Shown: positions 34,645 to 46,318 of the stretch, piece by piece
Position numbering within the stretch: the stretch's first letter is position 1
Layout: every line of letters begins with the position of its first letter
Assembly (NCBI GenBank): GCA_020747065.1
Contig: JAGMVK010000003.1
Coordinates: 496,001 to 560,000, forward strand
Length of the DNA stretch: 64,000 nt
Direction of reading: 5' to 3'
From: Cadophora sp. MPI-SDFR-AT-0126
Lineage: Eukaryota > Ascomycota > Leotiomycetes > Helotiales > Ploettnerulaceae
Notes under the pieces: model-generated
Databases searched by the model: none
What the model saw: the letters and a program-made list of their open reading frames with translations, nothing else
Told to the model about the DNA's origin: nothing
Position numbers and translations under genes: made by a program

Positions 34645-35681
34645 TCTGCGGCTAGAATTTGGGCTTTCGTACTTCTGCTTCTGCTATAGTCATACAAGAA
34701 TAGAGGTGGATTGTTCGAAATGCGTAAGAATTGTGGTGATTCAGGTCTTCGAATTGCAACCGATTGATAGAGCTTCACATTCAAATTCAATCAGTTCTGG
34801 GAAAGACATGAATCACTGAGCTCGATCCATGTAGCTGATATCAATCCACCACCAATTCAAGGGGATTCGCTAAATAAGAAGCAGATCTCTCCTCTCCATA
34901 TTAGGCTCACTCACTCCCCCGGCCAACCTATATGATCGCACAGTGCATTTAGCCACAAGCCTCCGAAGACTTGTGGATGAGGGAGCCCTTGCAGTCGATA
35001 CTCTTATTTTCATCAATCTCTTTGGTACTGAAAGTGGATCATGAAGAATATGTATGATCGTGAATAGTTGCAGGATTTGGAATTTTCTCACTCTCTGTAC
35101 AAGAGGGATTGATAGAACTTTTGATGATACGGCAGGGGAGCGGTTACTCGCGAGAAAATCTTGAAGGGGTCATTAAATTGGGCGTAAGATGGGGGATGGA
35201 CTGTTATGATTGAGGTTTGACGGTTATGAAAGAAGGACAGGTAGATGAACAGGGGTTGTTGTCCAGTTTGTTGATTGGCGGTAGGCGAAGAATAGGGAAT
35301 AGAAAACGGTGCGGGAAATTTGAAGAAACGGTTTCATGGAACTTTGTGGGAGGGACAACGAATGAGTCTTTGATCCCTTCGAAAATATTTCATGCTTGTA
35401 TGTATATGAGTCACTTTTTGCTTACGAAAGCAGCGGACTTGGATGAATAAACTTGCTATCGTTTCTCGACTGAGACTCACCACTCTCCGAGTCAGTTTCG
35501 GACAACAGACAGCCATCACATTGGAGAAAATTGACAAAATGAAAGCAGGTCACAACGCTCAATAGAATTGGTTACTAAGAGATGTAGCAACGCCGGTTCT
35601 CTAGCTCCTACACCAAACAACATGCTCTATCCTACTCAATTCGCGCTCCAAGCTAGATTCCCCTTCCTCAGCCAATATACG
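34645..35681. other. Intergenic region
   Basis: About 1 kb, rather AT-rich, between two small minus-strand candidates. I see no supported gene or repeat. Confidence 0.4.
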
Positions 35682-35930
35682 TCACTTGCCTCCCAAACAG
35701 TTCCAGAAAGATCCTAAGACTCCACTTCCCGACTGTTTCCCTCTTATAAACAGACCACAGTTAGGACAGGTAACGTAGAACCCCGGGTTGCAAAACAGAC
35801 AGGGGCAGGCTGGGCATTTGCGAGGGCAACAACACTGGTGGCGGGCGGGACGTTTTGAGAGGCAGTGGTGGCATCCTCGGATTTTGAAGGTTGGGTCTGA
35901 ACAGTTGCATGGGGTGGCCGGTGTGGTCAT
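35682..35930 (-). CDS. Very Cys-rich 82 aa protein, unknown function
   Basis: Starting at MTTPATPCNCSDPTF (35930), the protein has 14 cysteines in 82 residues, in the groups PCNC, GCHHC, HQCCCPRKCPACPCLFC and TCPNC, ending SFWNCLGGK. An upstream in-frame Met at 36056 would add 42 residues with no Cys, which I consider unlikely. No signal peptide is apparent, so an intracellular metal-binding role is more plausible than secretion; LITAF-like or metallothionein-like behaviour is speculation. No introns. Confidence 0.6.
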   Translation of the reverse strand: MTTPATPCNCSDPTFKIRGCHHCLSKRPARHQCCCPRKCPACPCLFCNPGFYVTCPNCGLFIRGKQSGSGVLGSFWNCLGGK

Positions 35931-37028
35931 TTTGAGGTGAGAACAGGATGATAACTGAGTTTGGAGATGAATTTGACTGTCTTTGGCGCTTCTCCAAGTT
36001 TGATCGTAAAATCGGAAAGACAAGAAGAGAACGTCAGAAGGTTCACTGTGGAACATTTATATCTTAACAAAGAATTTGTACCGACTTTGGGATTTTGTGG
36101 AATAGCTGAATTTTGTTATTGTGATGCAACTTTCTGTCATTCCCCCTATAAGGTTATGATTCATGTGGTTATCTTGTCGCGAGTCCGGTCAGTCATCAAT
36201 CATAGTCCCAAAAGAGCTCGAGTATACCACACTGTAGTCTAATCAGGCATAATGTTGAAGATACAATCACGAGCATCACAGCCCTTCATTATTTGTTTTG
36301 ATTCAAGGTTGGCAGAGGCTCAGGCTTATTGAACATGATACTGCGCGCTCCATGAAGCGGATATGGGGGAGCCCATTGCTGGCGACGCCATAGTATGCGC
36401 ATCATCAACCAGGCACGGAGACTCTATAACACACTCTTTGTTCAGATTTGGCTAATCATCCGGTGGGTAGTAGTTTCTTCCATCCAATGAATCCCGTTTC
36501 AGATCATCTCGATGCTCAGATGGATCCACCCCCACATCAAGAGATTCAATTTTAGCCTTGCATTTCCAGTCTGCGTCCCGGAATGTCTGAAGAGAAGCTT
36601 AAATGCTGAATAAGATCAGGCTTCGCACGTTCTAATTGAATTGTGACGAGATTCTTCAAAGTCATTCGCTCGCTAGAAGATGTGACCCTCAAAGTTTCAA
36701 CCAGCCGTTGAATAACCTTCGTTTCAGCATCCGACGACGCGTAAACTTACTCCCCGCGCACATCCGCCCGCGTCAAAGCTTTTATAAACGCTCACTACTC
36801 GTCTAATTGTAAAACTCTATTCTTCCCGTGCTGTTGCTTCAAACTCAAAGGATGAGCAGGCCAATATGACTGGTTCCCAGAATACAGGAGCCAATCTTCT
36901 GACATCAGTGTATCAGCCACCATCAGCCCTGTTCCTGCAGAAGGTAGGCTTTAAGTTCCAAAAGCGTCAATCCCAAAGTTATATTGGAACGATGCTCCCA
37001 TTTGGTTTACATTTCTCCACGATACGAC
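35931..37028. other. Intergenic region
   Basis: About 1.1 kb between the divergent Cys-rich gene and the MFS gene. It holds both promoters; no coding signal is supported. Confidence 0.45.
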
Positions 37029-38787
37029 ATGATGGCGCTGGACGACGAGGAGAGCGCAGGCCGCCCGGGTGTCTCCACTTCCAACTTAGCCCAGGTACCT
37101 ATAAGGCCCAGAATCGAGTCTCGCGACTTCTCCGGCAGCGTCTTCATAATTTCATCGGACGGAAAAGTCCTCAGTCTACCAATCCCTACTAAGTCCGCTC
37201 AGGATCCACTAAACTGGTCAAAATGGAAGCATGCGCGTGCCTTCCTCTCACTTTATGTTTTTGCCATCTCTGCAGATGTGTTGACGCAAGGATCAAGTTA
37301 TCTGGTTGACCAATTCAGGTCTCAATTCTCGCTGCCAGTACATTGCCCAGAATTTATCCATTTGAAGGTTAACTGACAATTGTTAGGATCAAAGCATATT
37401 TCGAGCTGAAAGCATCGTCTCGGCCCCAAAGCTATTTATGGGACTTGGAGCATTGATTTGGATCCCACTCTCTCTGGCAGTTGGTCGAAGGCCTGTATTT
37501 CTGCTTTGCACCGTGATACTATTTCTATCATCGGGTCTTGCTCCATTTGCTACAAATTTTGGCCAGCTTTTGACAGCTGCTTGTTTTATTGGGTTGGCAC
37601 AGGGTCTCAGCTCGAGCATGGTAAGTCTGCAAATCCCAAACGGAGCCGAGACCAGGCTATCGAACTTACTTCAAAAGGCTCTATTAATGGTTATTGATAT
37701 TACCTTCATACACAGCCGGCCGCAAGCAATTGCAATGCTATGGTGCCTTGTCGGATGCATTACCGCCACCCTCCTTGGTCTTATCCCCTTCGTCGTTAAC
37801 AGAACGGCGTCGACCTGGCGCCTTTTTTACAGCTCCTGGGCCCCTCCTGCTCTCCTCTCCATTATCTTAGCATTCTTTTTTTATCCAGAAACATACTTCA
37901 TTCGTCCACCAGTTGCTTTCAATGGACGCGTTCTCATCCAAAGCGCCACTGAGAAAGTGCAAGTCTATGAAGACTGGGAGGAGGTACCGGGCGGCAAAAC
38001 ACTGCCTGATACGCCAAATAAGTGGCTATGGGCTCGTAATCTCAAGTTCTGGGGCCTCACTCGTGGAGGTTGGAAAGCTATGCTAGTATGCTATTCGCAG
38101 GTCTTGGGCTGCCTTTTAAATCCTTTGATCTTCTGGGTAGCTGTACTCAATGCCCTCGTCTTCACCAGCATGCTATCAATCAGGGAGACGTACACCGATA
38201 TCTTGTCTGATCCGCACTATATGCTCAGCATCGATGCTTTTGCGCTCATTCACCTGGCTGGTGCCCTCGGATGTCTCATCGCCTGGCCGATATCAGGGTT
38301 CACAGTCTCCTGCGTTGCCTGTCGGCTCACAAGACGCAACTTCGGTGTTCGCGACGCAGAACATTACCTCCCAGCTTTCATCCTACCGATTCTTACTGGA
38401 GTTGTTAATATTATCATCTACGGTGTGGCTGTAGAAAGGAGGTGGCATTACATGTGGATCTATTTCGCGTACGGGCTCAACTCCTTCACTCTTGTCAGCT
38501 TAGCCACTGCAAACACGCTCTGGGTCACAGAAGCTTTTCCTCGATGGGCGGCACCAGCTTTGGTTGTTCTAAGTAGTGTAGCGAATTTGGCAAGTTTTGG
38601 GATAAGCTTTGGGATCATGCCTTGGATTCGTTCTCAGGGACATGCCAATGCGGATATCGAGATTGGAGTGCTCATTGCTGTTGTTGGGTGTGTTGCGATT
38701 CCGATTGCGTTTTGGGGTAAGAAGATGAGGCAGCAGATCCATGAAAGATGGGGGATGAGTGAAATGGGTGCTTTGAGACCACAGTGA
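37029..38787 (+). CDS. Major facilitator superfamily transporter
   Basis: Exons 37029-37337, 37387-37620 and 37678-38787 give 550 aa. The start MMALDDEESAGRPG follows a TTG-opened frame that I ignored. After a hydrophilic N-terminus come SAQDPLNWSKWKHARAFLSLY, the entry to helix 1 typical of the fungal drug/toxin-efflux-like MFS group. Next are FMGLGALIWIPLSLAVGRRPVFL (the loop 2-3 motif) and, after a second intron, IDITFIHSRPQAIAMLW. The second intron is 57 bp and keeps frame without a stop, so unspliced transcripts would still be translatable. A central hydrophilic loop separates the two helix bundles. Substrate unknown. It is tail-to-tail with the methyltransferase. Confidence 0.87.
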
Positions 38788-38907
38788 GCAGAATATGTCT
38801 GCTCGTCAGGTGAACATTGGTTTGGTAGGCTGGCTCCTTCAATAATACTAAAATATTTTTTGAATGCAAATACTTGTCCACAACTCTGGGCTTGCTGCCG
38901 AAATGAT

Positions 38908-38933
38908 GTCGAGAGTTGTCGAGAGTTGTCGAA
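38908..38933. repeat. Short tandem repeat (10-mer, about 2.5 copies)
   Basis: A GAGAGTTGTC unit is repeated in tandem just downstream of the MFS gene, between its stop and the 3' end of the methyltransferase gene. It has no evident function. Confidence 0.7.
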
Positions 38934-39070
38934 AGGAGCGGGACATCAGTGGAATCATCAGCTGATCACTTAATTTCTGCAGTAGGAATTCTCTTTCGTC
39001 AGAATGTCAGATTCCGATAACTCCTGACTTATAACAAAGTGTTGTGGCCGAAGCCTCATTCACATCAGCC

Positions 39071-40382
39071 CTACTCCGGCTTCTCGCCTACAATAACAAG
39101 ACTTTGTTCAATCAGCATCGTCTCCATCTTCATTTCAGACAAGACTTACAATTCATAGTATGAGTGGATCTTAGCATTCCTGTGTTCTGTTTTCACCTTC
39201 GCCATGAAAACGTCCAATTCCAGCTTAGACCAGCCAAGGACGCGAGTGAAAAGTGCTGCACTCAACCCCTCGATGCCACCTTGGGGTCCTGCTATGTTTT
39301 CATTCTGCCACATTCCTTGTTCTGGGTCAGCAAACAGTACAAGGAACAGCATGGAGCATACCAATCATTTTCATCTTCTTGTCTTTTGGCCAAGGATTGT
39401 TTGCGACACTACAACTGTTAACACAGAGCAAAGTGAAGGGAATCCGACATTCGTTCGTACATATAAACCTTTTCGGTAACATTGATGAAGCCAGCCGCAA
39501 TCATCTGATCTTTGTAATGCCGTGCGCACTCAGCATCACGACCCATCTTCTTCATTCCCTCACCCCATAGTGCAGACCTAATCATCAGTCAATCACCACC
39601 ACTAAACATCTTCGCAACATACCATTTGAACAGTGCCGAGTCCTCCGGCCACTCCCCATCATTCAACTTGATCGGCCACGCAGGATCGACCATCTCTAAA
39701 AACCCACCTGAATTCAAATTCGCAAACGCCTGATCAAAGAACTTCGGATAACTGTCTAGCGAGCACATCATCATGCGACTATAAATAAAGTCGAATTTAT
39801 GACTATACGTCCAAGGTGCTTCCACGTCATCCACTTGGAAAGAAACATTTGGAGGGGTGAAAGTGGGCTGGATGGGACTGAGATCCACGCCTAAGACTTG
39901 GCTTTCTGGATGGTCATCGCCAAAGTCAATGGCCCAGATACCAGTTCCAGTCCCAATATCGAGGACATTGTGCAGGACTTTGTCTTTGGGAATTGGAGCT
40001 GTGAAGAGCTTGCCGCCAAAGATGAGCTGGAATTCGTGGTGCTGGAGGTCAAGGCGGTCGGCTTCGACTTCGTCGTTGGGGAAGGCGTAGGATCCGTCCT
40101 GAGAATGTAAGCAACGTCGAAACCCATGGCTTTGAGTCTGAAAAAATGTGAGTGTACCTTATATGCGTGATATGTCCTACCGTTTTCTTCCCGATACTTC
40201 AAAATGCTCGATCCGATAGACGTCGTTGAACTCCCGCCAGTTGAATCCCCATCGTAAGCCGAATCGTAGTCATCCTCCTCGGCTTCGAGAGCCGGCGCGA
40301 TGGCAACAGCTCCGACGGAACTCCTGTCGCTTCTAGGCGACGATCCAGCCTGTGCAGGAGGGGAGCCTGCTTGCTCTGCCAT
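39071..40382 (-). CDS. LaeA-like SAM-dependent methyltransferase
   Basis: Six exons (40158-40382, 39623-40098, 39461-39577, 39362-39414, 39150-39321, 39071-39101; minus) give 357 aa. Introns are 59, 45, 46, 40 and 48 bp. The N-terminus is acidic and Ser-rich, then ENGRTYHAYKDGSYAFPNDE, RLDLQHHEFQLIFGGKL, the SAM-binding motif VLDIGTGTGIWAIDF, GVDLSPIQP and VSFQVDDVEAPW. After the splices come GFINVTEK, NPWPKDKKMK, GLSAALFTRVLGWS and finally IHSYYEFLVIVGEKPE, all in the order expected for the fungal LaeA-like group. Such proteins methylate small molecules or act as regulators; which applies is unknown. Without splicing, the gene looks like several disconnected frames. Confidence 0.9.
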
Positions 40383-40973
40383 AGTACCGAGTCCGTGGTA
40401 GCGGTGCAAGCTGATGTGAACACTGGGTCGGTTCCAGAAATCAGCTGTCAGTGCAAAGCAAGTCAAATTGAGACAACGCACGGAAAAACTGAAGGTGCAA
40501 CAGAAGTAGGTGTGTGAGAGGCATGGTGTCTTACGCGAGAGTCCTGATGTGGTATAATTTTATGTTTATCTGCAGAGAAGTGGGGAGCTGCCATTCGCGG
40601 ATGGCTGCCGCTCCCGTTTCAGTGGCTGCATGCTTCGGATTTCTCGCTGTTCTGTCGAATATAACCGATGCATGCAAGACAAGGGCATGCGCCGAGTGGT
40701 GAGATCTGGTCATGATATGCGGAGACGGGACTAGGGGTCCTGCGGCCGCACCAGGAATAAATTGGCTCGAGTTCCAAGAATGGATGAAGATCAACGACTA
40801 ATAACTCTCGTTCTCCACGGCTCCAGAGTATTCTGAGCTGATCTTTGAGTGAGTAGGTTACAAGCCTTGTTGACCCCACATGTATTAAGCGAGGTCTAGG
40901 AAACACTATTCGCAATAGCTGATCTGGGGCAGGCAACGCTGTTTCTACTATTGCATCAGGAGCCCAGTAATAT
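40383..40973. other. Intergenic region
   Basis: About 590 bp between the start of the methyltransferase gene and the 3' end of the dehydrogenase gene. No feature is supported. Confidence 0.45.
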
Positions 40974-42102
40974 TCAATATTCTTTTCCCATGGCACTCAG
41001 CTCCTTAAGATCGTCAAGTTCTTTCACCAGACCTTCAAATTTTGCCTTCGCCATTCGCCACGTAGTTAATCCCCTTGGAAGCATGTGTAAGCGGAAGTAT
41101 CAGATAGGAAAGGAAAATAGTATTTGAAGAGGCGCTCTCGAGGATAATGGAGAGACCATAGATCGGAGAGTCGCATCACTCACAGAGGAAGTCGAAGAGG
41201 AATTTTTTCCCCTCTACTCGCGACAGTGTATAGAGTCTCGGCCAACTTGTCAGGCTCAATCATACCAGCTGCTGCACCGGCTTTTATGCCCATCTGGACG
41301 AAGTGCTCCAATTTGCGAGCTGGCATGTCAGGCGCTGCATAAGCGGGATGTGACTGAATTTTGGCTTTGCTGTGGCCTTCGAACTCTGTCTTGACTCCAC
41401 TTGGCTCCACGATGCAAAAATTAACTGCGTAACCAGTCAGTAGTAGTACATATAACGAGTGCCTCAAGGTCTCACTATTCCAGTCTGGATGAACCTCTCT
41501 CGCAACAGATTCAGTAAACCCCTCCACCGCAAATTTGCTTGCGTGATAATACGCATGGCCAGGAAAGGCGACCAATCCAGCCAGAGACGAGATATTGAAA
41601 ATGACACCACCCCGAGCTTCGTTACTCTGGCGCATATTTTCTACAGCACGAGTGGTTACACGAGAAGTTCCAAAGAAAAGAGTCTCCAGCTCCTTGTGTG
41701 TCTCTTCTTCGGTCGCATTCACAGTGTCTCCGGACAAAGAATATCCCGCATTATTGACGACAATATCGAGATGGAAATCAGAACCAAAATGTTTTGCTGC
41801 ATCAGCGAAAGCAGCGTTGACGGAGGTAGGTGAAGTTACGTCCAGAACCAATTTGAGGATATTGGAGTTGTCGTCGGGAAGGTATGATAGATCTGACACT
41901 TTCCGTGCTGTTGCGATCAAGCGATGCTTGGGCTTGGTGGATATGAGATTTGCGATGGCACGACCGATGCCAGAAGAGCAGCCGGTGACTTGGAAGACTG
42001 GTCAATGTCTTTGACTTTCGTTAAAAATGAGATCTGATCGCACTTACTCAACCAGGTTGCATCTTCGGGGAGGGTGTAAGGTTTTGTGTTGGCGGGATTC
42101 AT
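40974..42102 (-). CDS. Short-chain dehydrogenase/reductase
   Basis: Exons 42048-42102, 41476-41997, 41184-41424 and 40974-41073 (minus) give 305 aa; introns are 50, 51 and 110 bp. Splicing of the first intron creates FQVTGCSSGIGRAIANL, the NAD(P)-binding TGxxxGIG motif. NNAGY lies near residue 100, and the catalytic Ser and Tyr-x3-Lys appear as NISSLAGLVAFPGHAYYHASK. The second splice gives DWNINFCIVEPSGVKTEF. The last exon, after LRLPL, adds GLTTWRMAKAKFEGLVKEL and ends at GKEY, matching the usual end of classical fungal SDRs. Met at 42114 is an alternative start four residues earlier. Substrate unknown. Confidence 0.9.
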
Positions 42103-44184
42103 ATTTGCAAACAATGATATATGTTTGCGGACTGTATGCTGTGATTATGAGAGTGGATTGGGCGACGAGAAAGGCTTGAACATATGGCGAGTAGATGGGA
42201 TCTTATGTATTTCAATGCCGACGACGGCCTGCGGCACTAAACGTGGTTGCAGCATACGGATCGAGCGATGCTGCAGCAAATGCATCTACAAGCACGCCGA
42301 GGTGAGTCATTCGGCAACAGCCATGCTGCGAAACGTGAAAATAAAGTCATTTCTTGCAGATGATGCATGTTAACTTTACGTTGAACCACTGGTAAGATGA
42401 GATGAATGGCTTGGACACCTACCTGACTGAATACGCGTATTCGGATGTTGCCCGCAGCCCGAGTGGGTCTCCCTCGCGATGATTCGACAATCAAACGAAT
42501 CAGTCTATTACTAAAAGGGGAGATGATGTCCACCTCAAATATATTTAATCCTTCACATTGGTACTTGATCAAATGGCCAACAAGATATATTTGATCAGCA
42601 GCGAGGGTAAAGCATGCATGTGCAACCGGACGGTTGTTCTTTTCTCTCCATGCCGAAACGAAGTCAGGGTTGGCCCGAGGTACAATCGAACGGTCACTAA
42701 ACGCCGAAACTTCTCAAGATATTCATCGTCTCGCTCAAATTTGAGACCATTCTCATCAGGGAGAATTTCTTTGACATTTTCCTCCCGACATACCGGAGGG
42801 CATCGTGATTGTACTCACTTGAATTCAAAAATTGAGGAATTGCATCACAGCATCACTGGTTTTGCGATTCTCCTTCCAACATATCCACGACTGACACTAC
42901 AGGGGCAAGTTTGCCTGTCACTCCTATATCTGAATGTTGTTGATTGATCCTAGCATAAATCTTCACACATATTAGCAATAATCGAAACACTATCCGTCTG
43001 TGATCCTTCCCAAAATTTCCCAAAATTTCCCAAACTACCTCTCAAGATCCAACTGATGGTATGAAAAGATATTATTCCAGGGCATATATGGCAGAGATTG
43101 CTCATGAAACTTATCAGCTGCCTAGTCTCTCGCGTTCGACGAGGGGCATTCGACTTCTGATGGCAACAAAATCCAAATGGCGGTTCTGTCTGCATTATTG
43201 AAGCTTCTGCAGCTATAGATGGTCTCAGTTTTGAACGACTAACCATGGATTCGTCACCGGGGTCAGAAAATCCTTCGGCAACCTGGCACCATCATCTTGA
43301 GAGGTTCTCTCAACGGAGCTGGACGATCCAACCTCTCAAACATCAATCTACCAGACATTCAAGCGTTACTTATAGCAACTTGTATGAGGGTGTACCCAGG
43401 TCGTATGGTAGAGATCAACCAAAGACAAGTTTGGAGGGTTGGAGTAGATATGAATTACGTTTGAAAATATTCTCTAACCTAAGCGGGAGCCTTTCCTTAT
43501 CAATAGACATCTATGGCTTAGTCAGACCTAGGACAGAAAAGTGGCCATTTCATAGGCTGTTATTCGTTAACAATGTGCTGCGCGAGCCCTTCATCTTGAT
43601 TTCGGAGCACCTTCTTGGTCGGACGAAAACTAGTTACATAACTGCATAAGTAAACATCAGCTTCCACGTAATCTTGAGTAAGTGAGGATGAGCTGAGATC
43701 CAACCTGTCTCTTAGACTTGTATAAAGTTATCAATGTAATCGACTTCTTTTTGCCCTACTTTGATTGTTCATCTAACCTTTTCTTCGTTCCGACCCTCGA
43801 GTGCCGTTAGGCTAGTACAAAATAAGCGAGCAGGACCTAGCTCGAATGCAGATAAGTACAAACAATCGCACTTTGAGACGCGTCTTACCTCAATGTTCAG
43901 ACGCACAACACAGCAGTGGCTGCAGGTTTGTCTCCTCTCTCCTCCATCCTCATACTGGTCAACGGCGTGCATTGCTCGTCCAGGCCCGCAACGAAAGTCT
44001 ACTAGCAACTCGGTCAAGTTAGCACCACTAGAGGTTCCTCTCACAACCAGTGGTCGTTCCGTCGCATTGGTGTCTCAAATTTAAACCAGATCATCCAAGG
44101 ACAAGCAAACCCAGTCAGGTATGTGGCAAGGTCAATTGAGACGCACTCGTTCATTGTCTAACATCACACCTACAGGCCCTCGAA
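42103..44184. other. Gene-free region with a short tandem repeat
   Basis: About 2.1 kb with no supported gene. A CCCAAAATTT tandem repeat (about 2.5 copies) lies at 43009-43034. An open frame at 43245-43649 lacks motifs. The last bases before the next gene contain an acceptor-like CTACAG, so a 5' UTR intron is possible. Confidence 0.45.
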
Positions 44185-45411
44185 ATGGCGTTCAACGATC
44201 ATAACTATGACAAAGCTAGCCTCGAAGAACAAAATAGCAACAAATGGGCAGTGGTTGGTTTCAAAGCACTTGGATCATCTGCCTCCATAACCTCTACCGA
44301 AGACCCATCAGCCGCCTCGTCTTATTCATCTGCTAGCTTTCAAGCTACAAACATGTCTGAGTTGCCCTGTTTCGCTTGCGAAGCTATTGGATCCCCACGT
44401 CTTACACTCTCTCCACCGACAAATCCATCGACAGTACCTCTACTCAACTCATCTCCTATGACCATTTCAAGAATCCTCAGCCCTTCTAGCCACAACTTTC
44501 CAGCTCCTCCTCAACCGAAATCATCTTCCATGTCTATTTCCAGCATCTTGAATACCTCTGACTACAACCTCTCAACATCGCTTCGAACTGAGGTATCTGC
44601 GATGTCCATTTACAACATTTTGAACGTTTCTCCATACGGCTTTCCCGCTATTTCCGAGACTCTCGGACTAATCAGCGACTTTACTCTGTTCCCAAAACTT
44701 CCTACCGAGATACGATTGAAGATCTGGTTTCATTCATTACCTGGCCCAAGAGTCATCGAAATCGACAGGACAATGGGAGTTGGTAGTACTTGGTGTTGTC
44801 GCAAGGAGAGCCAAGGCATCCCTTCTGGCCTTCTTCGTGCAAACAGAGAATCTCGACGAGAATTTCTGAGGTTCTATTCTCGGTTCCTGAAAGTTAACAT
44901 CAACAAGACTTCTAACGCGCCGATTGATCGTTGGCCGAATTCCGCCACATACATCTGCCCGGCCATTGATCCAGTTTACATCTGCGCCAATAGACTGCAT
45001 GACACCAACATCCTAACGGATTCCATGGAGGCGTTGAGCAAGATCGAGGTAATGAAGAATGTGGAAGTGCTTGCTTGCGAGTTCTTGGATGTCGTACTCT
45101 GTTATGACAATTATGAGCCCAATGTCAATCACCTTCCATCCCTCAAGTCCATTCTTGTTGTGATGGCCGACCTAGACGTGCTTGATCTTTCGCCCGAGGA
45201 GTATGGAATGCAGCGACCACAGGGTGAGATCGAGTTCCATGAAGAACACGCTTTGATCTGCTTCACAGACGGAGAAAAGCAAAGATTATCGGCAATGATG
45301 GAGAATGCCAAAGAAATTTTCCTGGGTCCATCTGCGAAGGAGACGGCCACATGTTCTTCAACGTTCATCTCTCGTGGAGGTGTACTGATGGGGCGTATCC
45401 TACAAATTTGA
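44185..45411 (+). CDS. 2EXR-domain protein (copy A)
   Basis: A single-exon 408 aa protein. The C-terminal part has the fungal 2EXR signature: FTLFPKLPTEIRLKIWFHSL, PGPRVIEID, CRKESQGIPSGLLRANRESR, EFLRFYSRF, then YICPAIDPVYIC. It ends with FISRGGVLMGRILQI. The N-terminal 160 residues are Ser/Thr/Pro-rich and include three 24-residue repeats. The molecular role of 2EXR proteins is unknown to me; the domain is greatly expanded in some filamentous fungi. A paralogue lies 0.9 kb downstream in the same orientation. Confidence 0.88.
   Translation: MAFNDHNYDKASLEEQNSNKWAVVGFKALGSSASITSTEDPSAASSYSSASFQATNMSELPCFACEAIGSPRLTLSPPTNPSTVPLLNSSPMTISRILSPSSHNFPAPPQPKSSSMSISSILNTSDYNLSTSLRTEVSAMSIYNILNVSPYGFPAISETLGLISDFTLFPKLPTEIRLKIWFHSLPGPRVIEIDRTMGVGSTWCCRKESQGIPSGLLRANRESRREFLRFYSRFLKVNINKTSNAPIDRWPNSATYICPAIDPVYICANRLHDTNILTDSMEALSKIEVMKNVEVLACEFLDVVLCYDNYEPNVNHLPSLKSILVVMADLDVLDLSPEEYGMQRPQGEIEFHEEHALICFTDGEKQRLSAMMENAKEIFLGPSAKETATCSSTFISRGGVLMGRILQI
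44449..44664 (+). repeat. Three tandem 24-codon repeats in the 2EXR protein
   Basis: Residues 89-112, 113-136 and 137-160 form three units of exactly 24 residues, each with the core M-(T/S)-I-x-x-I-L followed by a Ser/Asn-containing loop. The DNA copies differ at many positions. The second copy is absent from the downstream paralogue, whose N-terminus shows only a single weak match. Confidence 0.75.
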
Positions 45412-46318
45412 GCAGATATCATCGACTCGCAGACATATGGGAGGAAGAGCATGACATTTGTGCTGTGAGTGTTATCGTTTATCTGACTATGGCGGTTGAG
45501 ATCTCGAAGAGGGGTGGGTCAATATGAAAGAAGAAACGGAGGAGTGGTATTTGCGAGAAGGCCCAGTTCAAGATGCTGACACTTAGGATTCTGTCTCGTG
45601 GTCCTGCTCAGTATGGTTATTTTGTAGAGTATGGAACGAGACGCACACTTATATCTCATCGACTTTCGTCAGATATTCGGCGAAAGGGAACTTTGTATTA
45701 CAGAGAACTAAGGCTTCCTTACATCATAATTTTTTTTGGTGAGCAAACCAATATCTACTCGGGTTTGTTTCAATGGTATAAAGCAACTTGATTAAGCTTT
45801 GTCACAGTGAATTTCATAGCAGTTTTAAGATTGCTTGGTAAGTCGCTTTCAAGCAGTAGGTGACAAGTTGTTACGCTAGTTGTATCCAATAACGCTAGAT
45901 TCGCACTAAATAAGCGAGAGCTAGAGTTGACAAATATCATTTCGAAGCTCCTTTCACACCTCAAGTGGAAAAGCCATCAATATCAAGAAACCAGCTGCAC
46001 GAGACTCTTTTGGCTTCGACTTCGACCCCAGCGTCGAAGTAGAAGTCCAGAGCAGAACCTCACGTTTCCTTCCAGGCTCAAAGTCGACTCTGCCCAAACG
46101 CTGTCGGACTACTCGAGTTCACCATCCACGGTCTCTGCGACGCGCTTGAGCTAAAGCAGTCAATAACAATACTCGACTCGAGCAGCTCACACGTAAGGTC
46201 ACACCATCTTCATCCAAACCCGAAAGACGTCAGGAAAGAGAAGGTTCGTGAAAACCCCATAGAGCGTTCCTTTGTGATTGTAGTGATTACACATTCTTAT
46301 TCTCAATCAGTCTTCAGA
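45412..46318. other. Intergenic region between 2EXR paralogues
   Basis: About 900 bp. It is AT-rich around 45600-45900 and shows no supported coding sequence. Confidence 0.45.

Noticed and set aside
34159..34689. 176-codon plus-strand frame with a hydrophobic end
   Set aside because: It is antisense to a minus-strand frame with better protein character and Cys motifs; the hydrophobic end mirrors Gln/Lys codons of that frame.
43245..43649. 134-codon frame in the gap before the 2EXR genes
   Set aside because: No domain or secretion signal, and no splice partner that would complete a gene.
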